From: Cyclobacteriaceae bacterium
GTDB lineage: Bacteria > Bacteroidota > Bacteroidia > Cytophagales > Cyclobacteriaceae
Length of the DNA stretch: 64,000 nucleotides
Direction of reading: 5' to 3'
Assembly (NCBI GenBank): GCA_019638395.1
Contig: JAHBTX010000003.1
Coordinates: 620,001 to 684,000, forward strand
Below, one piece after another: positions 18,866-27,736 of the stretch. A program made the translations under genes and the position numbers. The notes beneath the pieces were generated by a model that did not search any database, had not been told where the DNA came from, and saw nothing but the letters and a program-made list of their open reading frames with translations. The number at the start of each line of letters is the position of its first letter. The stretch's first letter is position 1.

Positions 18866-19315
18866 TTATGTTGCTGTTAAGGAGATGGTAATTTTTCCCT
18901 TTCTGAAGGAGATTTGAAAAATTTGGTAGAAGTCAACCTCTTTATCTCCATTAATTGCGGCTGTCCATTTTAACTCTCGCTTAAGTATTTCTTTGATTTT
19001 AGGAACAAAGATTTCAAATGGACTTTTAATTATTTTACCTTCGCTATCTGCAAACTTTATAAGTCGAATATTCACGATCTCAGATTTACAGTTAATGACG
19101 TACCCTATTCCTAAAACGGATATACTATCCATAAGTTCGTTTGGAATAATAATCTCTTTTTTAATGGCTTCAAGAATTCTTTCTGGGGATGTTCGAAGTA
19201 CTGGTAAAATATCTGTAACATTATATGCTTTGTCATAGCACTGACCATTCGGAGATTGCCCGAAAATTAAAATAGGCAAAAATAATATGCTGATGAAGTA
19301 AAAATATCTCTTCAT
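18866..19315 (-). CDS. Secreted protein with TonB C-terminal-like domain
   Basis: This 149-aa protein has a signal peptide (MKRYFYFISILFLPILIFGQ). The second half resembles a TonB C-terminal domain: VINCKSEIVNIRLIKF, then a helix (IFVPKIKEILKREL), then KWTAAINGDKEVDFYQIFQISF. This last part parallels the 'W.P...NG..V...Y..PI.F' pattern of TonB_C. There is no proline-rich linker or membrane anchor, so it is not a working TonB; many Bacteroidota encode such stand-alone versions of unknown role. It is a single gene, convergent with the permease gene. Confidence 0.6.
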   Translation of the reverse strand: MKRYFYFISILFLPILIFGQSPNGQCYDKAYNVTDILPVLRTSPERILEAIKKEIIIPNELMDSISVLGIGYVINCKSEIVNIRLIKFADSEGKIIKSPFEIFVPKIKEILKRELKWTAAINGDKEVDFYQIFQISFRKGKITISLTAT

Positions 19316-19375
19316 TCAAGGTGAGAGCTAATGAGCAAAATCATTGTTTAAATTTTAAATCCTAAATTCGAAATT

Positions 19376-20731
19376 ATGAAAATTTTATTTATACCCCTTT
19401 TTGTATCATTTATAGGTTTTGGCTATAGCCAGCAACTCATTGACTCGAACCAACGCGAAATCGTATTCACATCCGTGAATGTGGTGCCGATGGATACCGA
19501 ACAAGTTTTACAGAACCAAATGGTGTTGGTAAAAGGTGGGCGCATTTCAGCGATTGGCAAAAAACTGAAGTATAGCAAAGACGCATTGGTAATTGATGCC
19601 AACGGAAAATACCTGATACCCGGATTGGCTGAGATGCATGCTCACGTACCACCTAACGATAATCTGGAAGCACACAAAGAAGTTCTCTTTCTCTTCGTGG
19701 CTAATGGTATTACCACTATTCGCGGTATGCTGGGCCATCCTAGTCACATTACGTTGCGATCAAAAATTAATACTGGTGAAGTAGTAGGGCCACGCTTTTA
19801 TACAACCGGCCCATCGTTTAATGGATTGAGCGTAAAGACTGCCGAGCGCGGTGCCGAGATGGTGCGCGAGCAAAAAGCAGCCGGTTACGATTTTCTGAAA
19901 CTACATCCGGGTCTTACCAAAGAAACCTTTGCAGCCATCAGTTCAACTGCAAACGAGATAAAAATTCCATTTGCCGGTCATGTGTCGTTTGGAGTAGGGG
20001 TGTGGCGCGCGATTGATGCCGGGTATTCGTCTATCGATCACTTAGATGGTTTTGTGGAAGCATTGGTGCCGGGCATTGAAAGTATGACCGAACAACAAAC
20101 CGGTTTGTTTGGAATGTATGTGGGTGATAAAGTGGATGAGTCGGGGATTCCTAAATTAATGCACGAACTAAAGACTAAAAATATATGGGTTGTGCCTACG
20201 CAATCGCTGGCCGATCGTTGGTTCGATGCAGATTTTACAGGTGATGAATTTTTGAAAGACCCCGATAGCAAGTACATGAGCAAACAAACCGTTAATCAGT
20301 GGATCGACTCTAAGAAAAATCTAATGGCCAACCCACAATACAATGCTGCCAAAATCGAAAACTTTATAAAACTAAGACGCAAACTTATTCTGGAATGCCA
20401 GCAAAATGGAGTTGGGTTGTTATTGGGTTGCGATGCACCACAAGTATTCAATGTACCGGGCTTCTCTACGCATAACGAACTAAAATACCTGGTTGATTCC
20501 GGACTTACACCTTACCAGGCATTGCGCACGGGAACAGTTAATGTGGCCACCTATTTGAATCAGAAAGATGCCGGTTCAATCAAACCTGGTAACGTGGCCG
20601 ACTTAATTTTGATTGATGGCAATCCTTTAACCGATATTACCAAGACTAAAAAAATTTCGGGCGTAATGCTACGCGGCCAATGGCTCTCAAAAGCTGAGAT
20701 TGATGCGGGATTGAAGAAGTTGGAAAAATAG
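19376..20731 (+). CDS. Secreted metal-dependent amidohydrolase
   Basis: This 451-aa enzyme belongs to the amidohydrolase superfamily (imidazolonepropionase-like branch). It has a signal peptide (MKILFIPLFVSFIGFGYS), the first metal pair in GLAEMHAHVPP (His88, His90), a likely bridging lysine in YDFLKLHPGL, further metal histidines in AGHVSFG and IDHLDGF, and the catalytic aspartate in LLLGCDAPQ. The C-terminal composite beta domain closes with GNVADLILIDGNPLTDI. The fold hydrolyses amide or ester bonds of cyclic or peptide-like substrates; the substrate here is unknown. All key residues appear intact. Confidence 0.9.
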   Translation: MKILFIPLFVSFIGFGYSQQLIDSNQREIVFTSVNVVPMDTEQVLQNQMVLVKGGRISAIGKKLKYSKDALVIDANGKYLIPGLAEMHAHVPPNDNLEAHKEVLFLFVANGITTIRGMLGHPSHITLRSKINTGEVVGPRFYTTGPSFNGLSVKTAERGAEMVREQKAAGYDFLKLHPGLTKETFAAISSTANEIKIPFAGHVSFGVGVWRAIDAGYSSIDHLDGFVEALVPGIESMTEQQTGLFGMYVGDKVDESGIPKLMHELKTKNIWVVPTQSLADRWFDADFTGDEFLKDPDSKYMSKQTVNQWIDSKKNLMANPQYNAAKIENFIKLRRKLILECQQNGVGLLLGCDAPQVFNVPGFSTHNELKYLVDSGLTPYQALRTGTVNVATYLNQKDAGSIKPGNVADLILIDGNPLTDITKTKKISGVMLRGQWLSKAEIDAGLKKLEK

Positions 20732-20892
20732 TGGCTGGTTGCTGGCGGCTGGCCTCTGGTTAGTATAGGTTTTTGAACAGATGCGATTATGAATTAAGAA
20801 ATTCTGTTTATTCGCATTTATGTTAGATACCAAAGTAGCATAAATTAAACTATGCTTCCAGCAACCAGAAGCCAGCAATCAAAAACCAACCA
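20732..20892. repeat. GCTGG-rich inverted repeat pair between two genes
   Basis: The left arm begins at the stop codon of the amidohydrolase gene (GGCTGGTTGCTGGCGGCTGG, 20733-20752). The right arm (TTCCAGCAACCAGAAGCCAG, 20856-20875) runs almost to the next start codon; its complement is CTGGCTTCTGGTTGCTGGAA. About 95 bases of AT-rich sequence separate the arms. The same vocabulary occurs at 13509-13567. It looks like a degenerate palindromic intergenic repeat. Confidence 0.4.
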
Positions 20893-21642
20893 ATGCACCT
20901 CTTCTCCTTTCACCTTAGCTACTACGAACTTGGTATTCTTCTAAGTGTAGCACTGCTCACGGGCATGGCTAAAACGGGTGTGCATGGTGCTGGTATGTTA
21001 TCGGTACCCTTACTGGCCGTTGTTTTTGGCGGGCAGATTTCCAGTGGCGTGTTATTGCCTATGCTTATCCTGGCCGATGTGTTCGGTGTTTGGTATTACC
21101 ATCGGCATGCTTCGTGGCAGCACTTAAAAATTTTATTTCCGTGGGCTGCAGTGGGGATAGTACTTGGTACCATTCTTGGACAGTACATTGACGACTCTGT
21201 ATTTAAAGTGATTATGGCCGGCACTATTGTGGTGAGTGTGGTAATCATGATCTGGCTGGAGCAATTAAGTCCCGATCGCCTCCCCAAACAAAAATCATTT
21301 GCTATTGCAACCGGGGTAGCGGGTGGTTTTACTTCAATGGTGGGCAACCTGGCGGGCTCGGTCATGAGCGTGTATTTGCTCTCGGTTCGGCTACCCAAGA
21401 ATGCTTTTATCGGAACAACAGCCTGGTTTTTTCTTGTAGTGAACTGGTTTAAAGTTCCGTTTCATGTTTTTGCATGGAAAACCATTACCTGGAATACAAT
21501 GCTGTTGGATTTACTAACATTGCCGGCAATTTTGGTAGGTGCCTGGTTGGGTATAGTACTTGTACGCCAGTTAACCGACACACTGTATCGGTGGTTTATC
21601 ATTGGTATGACGCTGCTTGCCGCTTTCGCGATGTTGATTTAA
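20893..21642 (+). CDS. TauE/SafE family sulfite/organosulfonate exporter-like permease
   Basis: This 249-aa integral membrane protein has about eight hydrophobic segments. The family pattern is visible as two related halves: LLTGMAKTGVHGAGMLSVPL near the N-terminus and GVAGGFTSMVGNLAGSVMSV in the middle, each glycine-rich and followed by a hydrophobic stretch. TauE/SafE proteins export sulfite, sulfonates or other small anions. No sulfur-metabolism gene lies nearby, so the substrate is open. It is bounded upstream by the inverted repeat region. Confidence 0.88.
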   Translation: MHLFSFHLSYYELGILLSVALLTGMAKTGVHGAGMLSVPLLAVVFGGQISSGVLLPMLILADVFGVWYYHRHASWQHLKILFPWAAVGIVLGTILGQYIDDSVFKVIMAGTIVVSVVIMIWLEQLSPDRLPKQKSFAIATGVAGGFTSMVGNLAGSVMSVYLLSVRLPKNAFIGTTAWFFLVVNWFKVPFHVFAWKTITWNTMLLDLLTLPAILVGAWLGIVLVRQLTDTLYRWFIIGMTLLAAFAMLI

Positions 21643-21742
21643 AAAGTGAAGTATGGCTTTGCGTTATGTCGCCCTTTGCAACCTTATTGCTGATAGGATC
21701 ATTTCACATTTATGAATATCTTCGAAACTTAAGTTTTTAAAC

Positions 21743-22105
21743 ATGCTATCCATCAACATTCTTAACAAGTTCGCACGCTTTTCAGAAACATGGACTCCCA
21801 AAATTATTGGCGAACTGAACGGACAATATGTAAAACTGGCAAAAGTGAAAGATGAGTTTGTTTGGCATAGTCATGAACATGAAGATGAATTGTTCTTGGT
21901 TTTTAAAGGCACCTTGTATATGGACTTTCGTGATCGTACTGAAATTATCCGTGAAGGCGAAATGATTATTGTGCCCAAAGGTGTGGAACACAATCCACGC
22001 ACCAATGGCGAAGAAGTGTGGCTGATGTTGTTTGAACCAAAAGAAACAGCACACACCGGAAACGTAGAACACGAGCGCACGGTACATAATCAAAAATGGA
22101 TTTGA
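21743..22105 (+). CDS. Single-domain cupin protein
   Basis: A 120-aa cupin. Motif 1 is WHSHEHEDELFLVFKG (His-x-His...Glu) and motif 2 is IIVPKGVEHNPR (final His), together giving the usual metal-binding set. Small cupins of this kind act as metal-dependent enzymes or sugar binders. The next gene overlaps its 3' end by 10 bp, so it begins an operon with the TIM-barrel and SGNH proteins. No specific substrate is evident. Confidence 0.85.
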   Translation: MLSINILNKFARFSETWTPKIIGELNGQYVKLAKVKDEFVWHSHEHEDELFLVFKGTLYMDFRDRTEIIREGEMIIVPKGVEHNPRTNGEEVWLMLFEPKETAHTGNVEHERTVHNQKWI

Positions 22106-22953
22106 GATTCAATACTTTTCTTAGGATTGTTATTTTTTGTTTGCCGCTCTGCGCCATTCAGGCGCAGCCGCAATTAGGGGTGGCAACGTCTATCACGCAG
22201 GATAGTATTTTAAATAAAGCCGGGTATAAATTTATTGTGGAGGCTGTTCCGCAGGTTGTCTCACCCACTTTAATTTCAGATTCGGCCTTTCAACAAAAGA
22301 GTCTTCAACTTAAAAAGCTGGCACTACCGGTTTATGCGCTTAATATTTTTATTTCGGGCGATTTAAAGCTGGTAGGCCCGAACGTGAATGAACAAGCGAT
22401 TCTGAACTACACCCAAAAAGTCTTTCAGCGATGTAAGCAAGCCGGAATTAATTTAATGGTATGGGGAAGTGGTGGTGCGCGCAGAATTCCGGAAGGGTAT
22501 TCAAGAGAAAAAGCCCGGCACGAGTTTATTCAACTGGCGAAGAAAGTAGCCGCGCAAGCTAAACAGTATGAAATTATCCTCGCGCTCGAAAATCTAAATC
22601 GGCAGGAAACTAATTTTATTATCACGGTAGCGGAAGCATTGCAGATAGTAAAAGCTGTGAATCATCCAAACTTTAAGTTATGTGCCGACATCTACCACAT
22701 GCTTAAGGAAAATGAACCAGCTTCGGTATTGTTAACTACAAAGGGTTATCTTATTCATTGCGACATTGCCGAAAAAGAAAATCGCACACCACCCGGCACA
22801 GCAGGCGATGATTTTACGACATACTTGCAGGCATTGAAACAAATCGGCTATTCCGGTAAGATTGTGTTGGAGTGCCGCTGGAATAATCTGGCGGTTGAAG
22901 CGCAGCCAGCCCGTCTATATTTACAAAAACAAATTAATAAAGTTTGGAAATGA
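22096..22953 (+). CDS. Secreted sugar phosphate isomerase/epimerase-like TIM barrel protein
   Basis: 285 aa with a signal peptide (MDLRFNTFLRIVIFCLPLCAIQAQ), so it acts outside the cytoplasm. The AP_endonuc_2/xylose isomerase-like barrel is visible in GINLMVWGSGGARRIPEGYS, IILALENLNRQETNFI (metal Glu), FKLCADIYHML (Asp-x-x-His), YLIHCDIAEKEN and a final KIVLECRW (Glu). Family members isomerise or epimerise sugars or inositols; exported versions in Bacteroidota often lack a known substrate. It overlaps the cupin gene by 10 bp and the SGNH gene by 4 bp, a tight translational unit. Confidence 0.85.
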   Translation: MDLRFNTFLRIVIFCLPLCAIQAQPQLGVATSITQDSILNKAGYKFIVEAVPQVVSPTLISDSAFQQKSLQLKKLALPVYALNIFISGDLKLVGPNVNEQAILNYTQKVFQRCKQAGINLMVWGSGGARRIPEGYSREKARHEFIQLAKKVAAQAKQYEIILALENLNRQETNFIITVAEALQIVKAVNHPNFKLCADIYHMLKENEPASVLLTTKGYLIHCDIAEKENRTPPGTAGDDFTTYLQALKQIGYSGKIVLECRWNNLAVEAQPARLYLQKQINKVWK

Positions 22954-23600
22954 GTTTTCGAAAGATACTGGTGGTTGTAGGGTTTGTGTTGTTCTCGGCT
23001 TGTGTTTGTGCACAAGATCCGCTTCGCTTTGAAAAAGAAATACTTGAATTAATTAAAGGCGACTCGGTTGTAAATACCAAAAATCTTATTTTGTTTACCG
23101 GTAGCTCCAGCATCCGACTATGGCCCAATCTACAGGTGAGTTTCCCGTCTAAGAATGTACTTAACCGGGGTTTTGGAGGTTCAGAAATGAGCGACTTATT
23201 GTATTATGTACAGCCCCTGATTTTATCGTATAAGCCAAAAACAATTTTTATCTACGAGGGCGATAACGATCTAAATGCCGGTCGCACGGCCGAACAAATT
23301 TTAATCTTTGCCGATTCATTGCTTACCGGCATCCGCAAAGAACTTCCTAAAACTAAAATTATCTTTATTGCTGCAAAGCCCAGCGAAGCCCGCTGGCATT
23401 TGAAACCAACATACGAAGACTTCAATACTAAACTGAAAGACTGGACAAAATCGCGGAAGCGTGTTTATTTTGCTGATGTATGGTCGCCCATGTTGGATAA
23501 CCATGGAAAACTATTACCCGACTTGCTGCAGGAAGATAATTTGCACATGACCGAAAAAGGTTATACTATCTGGACAAACGTATTAAAACGGTTTTTATAA
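22950..23600 (+). CDS. Secreted SGNH/GDSL-family hydrolase
   Basis: 216 aa from the ATG at 22950, overlapping the previous stop by four bases (ATGA). A signal peptide ends near CVCAQ. The four SGNH blocks are readable: LFTGSSSIRLW (nucleophile serine block, residues 50-54), NRGFGGSEMSDL (Gly), YEGDNDLNAG (Asn) and EDNLHMTEKGY (Asp-x-x-His). The family removes acyl groups, often acetyl groups, from carbohydrates or lipids. With the upstream cupin and TIM-barrel proteins it suggests processing of a modified sugar outside the cytoplasm; the substrate is inferred only this far. Confidence 0.88.
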   Translation: MSFRKILVVVGFVLFSACVCAQDPLRFEKEILELIKGDSVVNTKNLILFTGSSSIRLWPNLQVSFPSKNVLNRGFGGSEMSDLLYYVQPLILSYKPKTIFIYEGDNDLNAGRTAEQILIFADSLLTGIRKELPKTKIIFIAAKPSEARWHLKPTYEDFNTKLKDWTKSRKRVYFADVWSPMLDNHGKLLPDLLQEDNLHMTEKGYTIWTNVLKRFL

Positions 23601-23611
23601 AAGCTACACGC

Positions 23612-24331
23612 GTGCGCCCATTATTAATTACGTTTCTAAGTTTAATGTTGTTAGTGGCAGATCGTGCTACTGGTCAAGATAATCTGGAGGTACGTGTACC
23701 AAAAGTTATAACGCATCTAAAAGCCTCCAACAAACTTATCTTGCTTACAACACACGCACCCAAACATAACATCTTTAAAAAAATACTTTGTTCGAATGAG
23801 GGGTGCAGGCGTGCTGCCGGTTGGAGACGCGGCCAGGAAGCGCGCAGGTTTAACGATTACAAAAAGCACCCGCAGGTAAAGAAAATAAAACGCGACACCG
23901 TTCATGCCGAGGTACATACCACCGAGCCACCGGCACCTAAACCCGACACGGCTGCCATCAAAAAGAAAGTTGCACCCGTATTACCAGTAGAACGAAAATT
24001 TATTTTGAGTGATGTTTTATTTGATGTAAGCAGCCCCAATATAAACAAAGGAGTAACCCGGCAATTAGATACGCTTGTTAACTTACTGAGAGCGAATGAA
24101 AAAATTCTGGTGCACATAGTAGGCCATACCGATAATACTGGTCGCGAGGCCTACAACCAACGCCTGTCGTTTAGCAGGGCAGAAGCCGTTGGGCTTTACC
24201 TGATGGATAGTGGTATAGCTATCGGGCGCATAACGTTTGAAGGAAAGGGAAGCAACGAACCAATCGGGGATAACACATTCGAAGAAGGTCGTAGAAAGAA
24301 CAGACGGGTAGAAATAATTCTGAAAGAGTAA
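23612..24331 (+). CDS. OmpA-family peptidoglycan-associated protein
   Basis: 239 aa with a GTG start giving a signal peptide (MRPLLITFLSLMLLVADRATG). The middle is basic and proline/lysine-rich (about 60-125). The C-terminal OmpA domain (about 130-239) contains DVLFDVSSPNINKGVTRQLD, VGHTDNTGREAYNQRLSFSR and RRKNRRVEIIL, the usual peptidoglycan-binding motif set. There is no barrel domain, so it is a periplasmic tether, not a full OmpA porin. It starts 11 bp after the SGNH gene and may share the transcript. Confidence 0.88.
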   Translation: MRPLLITFLSLMLLVADRATGQDNLEVRVPKVITHLKASNKLILLTTHAPKHNIFKKILCSNEGCRRAAGWRRGQEARRFNDYKKHPQVKKIKRDTVHAEVHTTEPPAPKPDTAAIKKKVAPVLPVERKFILSDVLFDVSSPNINKGVTRQLDTLVNLLRANEKILVHIVGHTDNTGREAYNQRLSFSRAEAVGLYLMDSGIAIGRITFEGKGSNEPIGDNTFEEGRRKNRRVEIILKE

Positions 24332-24358
24332 GCATAACGAGCTTGTTCTTCTAAGTGT

Positions 24359-24366
24359 TAATTTTG
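24359..24366 (+). promoter_or_regulatory. Possible TAnnTTTG (-7) promoter box of the CotH gene
   Basis: TAATTTTG matches the Bacteroidota -7 consensus TAnnTTTG and ends only seven bases before the ATG at 24374. If used, the transcript would have almost no leader. No -33 TTG at the expected 19-base spacing was found, so it may be chance in AT-rich sequence. Confidence 0.35.
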
Positions 24367-24373
24367 GTTTACG

Positions 24374-25735
24374 ATGTACAAGATCACTTTATGCATGTTG
24401 CTTTTTCTGGTGTGGGCTTGTCGCGAGCCAGATACTACCCCAGAGGTTATAGAAAATCTGGAACTAACAGATTGGACTGATCAAACGCATGGAAATAAAG
24501 TTGCACCTGATTATGAAACTGTTTTTCCGCAGAATAAGGTTAACACAATTGAGATTTACCTGGGTAGTGTTAATTGGCAGGCTATTCAAACCGACATGCA
24601 GGTATTGTATGGTTTTAGTTTTGGTACGGCACAAGGTTCAGGCCGGGCAGGTTTTCCGGATGGTGAGCCCGGCTATGTGGCAGCACCGGTTAAGTTTAAT
24701 GGTAAAGAATGGTATAAAGTTGGTTTTCGACTAAAAGGTAACTCAACACTCAGCAGCAGTTGGCGTAATGGTATTTATAAACTTCCATTTCGATTAAACT
24801 TCGATCGGTTTGAGGATATCTATCCACAACTTAAGAACCAACGCTTTTTTGGTTTTAAAGAGTTGTCGCTTTCACCAGGAGCAAACGATGCTTCTTTAAT
24901 TCGCGAAAAGGCCGGAGCCGATATTTTCAGAATGGCCGGAATCCCCAGTGCTCAAACAGCATTTTATAAAGTGTTTATCGATTTTGGTAAAGGACTTACC
25001 TATTGTGGCGTTTATACCGTAGTAGAGGTGGTGGACGATACCATGATCAAAAATCAGTTTGGTTCAGATGCGGGAAATATTTATAAACCCGAAAGTGATT
25101 TTGTAAATTTTATCATAAGTAAGTTTGAAAAGAAAAATAATAAGGACGCGGCTGATTATTCGGATGTGGTAGCCTTGATTAATACCTTACATAGTACCTT
25201 ACGATTGCAAAACCCAGAACAATGGCGGGAACACCTTGAAGCTGCATTTAATGTAAATCATTTTTTGAAGTGGCTGGCCATAAATACAACCATGCAAAAC
25301 TGGGATACGTACGGCCGCATGGCGCATAATTATTATTTATACAACCACCCCGTTTATGGACTTACCTGGATACCGTGGGATAATAACGAGTCGTTATCCA
25401 ATCGGGGAAATACCATGTTAACGATAGGACTTGAAACGGTAACCAGCCAATGGCCACTTATCCGATACCTGATGGACGACCCGGTATATGCTGCCCGGTA
25501 TCGCTTTTACATGCAACAATTCCTGAACGAGGTATTTAACACCGCCACGATCAACAGCATGTTCAATACTTATTACAATTTAATTTCACCTTTTGTAATC
25601 GGGCCGCAATTAGCTGAACAGGGTAAATATTCACAATTACCCAATCCGGCCGCATTTACATCGGCACAAAGCATATTAAAACAACATGTAGCTACCCGTA
25701 TTCAGGTTGCAACGGAATACCTGCAAACCAATTGA
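24374..25735 (+). CDS. CotH-family protein kinase-like lipoprotein
   Basis: This 453-aa protein has a lipoprotein signal (MYKITLCMLLFLVWAC, Cys16). The CotH domain spans about residues 50-350, with VGFRLKGNSTLSSSWR, FGFKELSLSPGANDASLIREK, YCGVYTVVEVVDD and LTWIPWDNNESL, the last carrying the metal-binding Asp of this atypical kinase fold. In Bacillus, CotH phosphorylates spore coat proteins; exported homologues in Bacteroidota have unknown targets and often accompany surface proteins. All recognisable motifs are present. Confidence 0.88.
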   Translation: MYKITLCMLLFLVWACREPDTTPEVIENLELTDWTDQTHGNKVAPDYETVFPQNKVNTIEIYLGSVNWQAIQTDMQVLYGFSFGTAQGSGRAGFPDGEPGYVAAPVKFNGKEWYKVGFRLKGNSTLSSSWRNGIYKLPFRLNFDRFEDIYPQLKNQRFFGFKELSLSPGANDASLIREKAGADIFRMAGIPSAQTAFYKVFIDFGKGLTYCGVYTVVEVVDDTMIKNQFGSDAGNIYKPESDFVNFIISKFEKKNNKDAADYSDVVALINTLHSTLRLQNPEQWREHLEAAFNVNHFLKWLAINTTMQNWDTYGRMAHNYYLYNHPVYGLTWIPWDNNESLSNRGNTMLTIGLETVTSQWPLIRYLMDDPVYAARYRFYMQQFLNEVFNTATINSMFNTYYNLISPFVIGPQLAEQGKYSQLPNPAAFTSAQSILKQHVATRIQVATEYLQTN

Positions 25736-25867
25736 TAAGTTATTGTATGTAAGAGCGCAATAATGTAGCGTTAGGTTTTAGACTAATGCATTCCTGATCA
25801 TGTCATTTTCAACTTAAAAAATTTACGGTATCTTGAACCGTAGGCTCTTTCCCGCTGTTATCTTTTT

Positions 25868-26344
25868 ATGAAAACAAATGCCATTGGGTTAGATGCAGGC
25901 AAAGCCGAGCACCTGGCCAACCAACTAAACGAATTATTAGCCAACTATTCTGTATTTTATCAGAACACACGTGGCTACCATTGGAATATTAAGGGCGAAA
26001 AGTTTTTTGAACTGCACCTGAAGTTTGAAGAACTCTACAACGATTTGCTGCTTAAAATCGATGAAGTGGCAGAACGCATTCTTACATTGGGCTATTCACC
26101 CAACCATCGTTATACCGATTACCATTTGGTTTCAAAAATCAAAGAAAGCCCCAAGGAGTCGGATGGTTTGAAGGCTGTAGCTGAAATTCTGGAATCGTTT
26201 AAAATCATCATTACAATACAGCGCCAGTTATTAACACTTTCTGCCGATGCCGGAGACGAAGGCACCAACGCGCTGATGAGCGACTATATTCGGGCACAGG
26301 AAAAGTTAGTTTGGATGTATTCCGCTTTTATGAATAAGAAATAA
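25868..26344 (+). CDS. dps: Dps/ferritin-like DNA-protection protein
   Basis: This 158-aa protein is a Dps family four-helix bundle. The first helix pair carries NTRGYHWNIKGEKFFELH and the next FEELYNDLLLKIDEVAERI, which supply the ferroxidase histidine, aspartate and glutamate of the inter-subunit iron site. Dps dodecamers oxidise and store iron with peroxide and protect DNA. Length is typical. A TATCTTTT stretch (25859-25866) sits just before the ATG and differs from the TAnnTTTG box by one base; I do not call it as a promoter. Confidence 0.92.
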   Translation: MKTNAIGLDAGKAEHLANQLNELLANYSVFYQNTRGYHWNIKGEKFFELHLKFEELYNDLLLKIDEVAERILTLGYSPNHRYTDYHLVSKIKESPKESDGLKAVAEILESFKIIITIQRQLLTLSADAGDEGTNALMSDYIRAQEKLVWMYSAFMNKK

Positions 26345-26443
26345 ACCTGCTGGTAAGTCATCCTTAGTCTTGTAATTTTTTTTTCAAGCCGATAGGGGTA
26401 AGGTCGAGTATGGTTGTCGTACGGTTATAAAATCAATAATTGT

Positions 26444-27118
26444 ATGAAAACCAGTTTTATAGTTGTGTTGGTACTTGCTACAACCCATTTGGTAACAGCC
26501 CAGGAAATTCAAACTCTTTTTGGTCGCGGTAGTTCTACAGGAGGTTACGCGGCAATCTCTAATAAATTTACCACCATTAATGGCGACTACGCCAACCTGA
26601 ATGAGGTTTACGGGGGTGTGTTTATTAACCGCAGGTGGATGGTGGGGATGGGCTTTGCTGCTTCTACCAACGATATTCGGGTGCCACAACAACACAGTGT
26701 AAGCCCCATGCAACGCATGACGTACCAATACGGCCAGGGTGGTTTAATGCTGGAACGTGTAATTCACTCTAACCGCAGCATTCACCTGGTAGTTAATTTA
26801 TTCAGCGGTGTAGGATTTACCGCGCAATACAATCGGCCTGAGTGGAACGATTGGGATGATTGGCATGACTTCCGTGATTATGACTCGCACGATGAAAACT
26901 GGTTTTATGTAGTAGAACCTGGTGCACAACTGGAAATGAATTTGTTTCGCTGGTTGCGCTTTAGTCCCGGTATATCTTATCGCAATACCTATGGCAGCAA
27001 CGGCCTCGGGCTTTCTGATAGCGATTTGAGTAACTGGTCGTATAACCTTACCCTTAAAATTGGTGGCTTCGGAAAACGCCATCGCGTAAAGCACAGCTCC
27101 GAAGTAATTTCGAACTAA
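26444..27118 (+). CDS. Hypothetical secreted/outer-membrane protein
   Basis: 224 aa from the ATG at 26444, which gives a signal peptide (MKTSFIVVLVLATTHLVTAQ); an in-frame start at 26414 would spoil it. Beta-rich glycine segments (GRGSSTGGYAAISNKFT, GQGGLMLERVIHS, LRFSPGISYRN) suggest a small outer-membrane barrel. A distinctive loop rich in Asp, Trp and His (about residues 130-152) is predicted to be exposed and could bind metal. I do not recognise the family. It has no operon partner that suggests a role. Confidence 0.65.
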   Translation: MKTSFIVVLVLATTHLVTAQEIQTLFGRGSSTGGYAAISNKFTTINGDYANLNEVYGGVFINRRWMVGMGFAASTNDIRVPQQHSVSPMQRMTYQYGQGGLMLERVIHSNRSIHLVVNLFSGVGFTAQYNRPEWNDWDDWHDFRDYDSHDENWFYVVEPGAQLEMNLFRWLRFSPGISYRNTYGSNGLGLSDSDLSNWSYNLTLKIGGFGKRHRVKHSSEVISN

Positions 27119-27215
27119 TTTGGTTAATTGTGGTTTAGATAACTGTAAGGTAAAGTTGTTTGCAGATAACCTTCTTGGAAGGCAACCGGAACTAACAAAA
27201 TTTAAAACCACCACT

Positions 27216-27653
27216 ATGAAATGGCTTGATGTGCTGCACTATGCCAGCAAAGGAAATGCAACGCCACCCCGCAGGGTAGAAAAAACTGATGCGGAGTGGC
27301 GTGCCCTTTTAACAGAAGAAGAGTTTTATATAACGCGCAAGAAGGGCACCGAGCGTGCTTTTACAGGCGAATACTGCGAAGCCCACGAACCAGGCTTGTA
27401 TGCATGCCGGTGTTGTGGCACACCCTTGTTCGATTCACGCACCAAGTTTGAATCAGGCACCGGTTGGCCCAGCTTTACCGTACCCGTAGAACCAAACGTA
27501 ATCAAATACACGAAAGACAACAGCTATGGCATGACCCGCATTGAAGTAGAATGCAATGTGTGCGATGGCCACCTCGGCCACGTTTTTCCAGATGGTCCGC
27601 CACCTACGGGTTTGCGGTTTTGTATTAACTCAGCATCGGTGAAGTTGGTGTGA
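27216..27653 (+). CDS. msrB: Methionine-R-sulfoxide reductase MsrB
   Basis: 145 aa from the ATG at 27216; the longer frame from 27120 adds a non-conserved leader. MsrB reduces methionine-R-sulfoxide in proteins. Both zinc-binding pairs are present (CRCC and CNVC). So are the GTGWPSF block, GHLGHVFPDGPPPTGLRFC and the catalytic cysteine in RFCINS (about residue 136). No signal peptide, so it is cytoplasmic. The C-terminus is close to the minimal family length. Confidence 0.95.
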   Translation: MKWLDVLHYASKGNATPPRRVEKTDAEWRALLTEEEFYITRKKGTERAFTGEYCEAHEPGLYACRCCGTPLFDSRTKFESGTGWPSFTVPVEPNVIKYTKDNSYGMTRIEVECNVCDGHLGHVFPDGPPPTGLRFCINSASVKLV

Positions 27654-27736
27654 TTTTTTCGAACATGCACAAGCGGGTTGTTACAAACCTCTATCACCAG
27701 TGGATAATAAGTGCAAGGTAAAGGCTATTATGGGTT

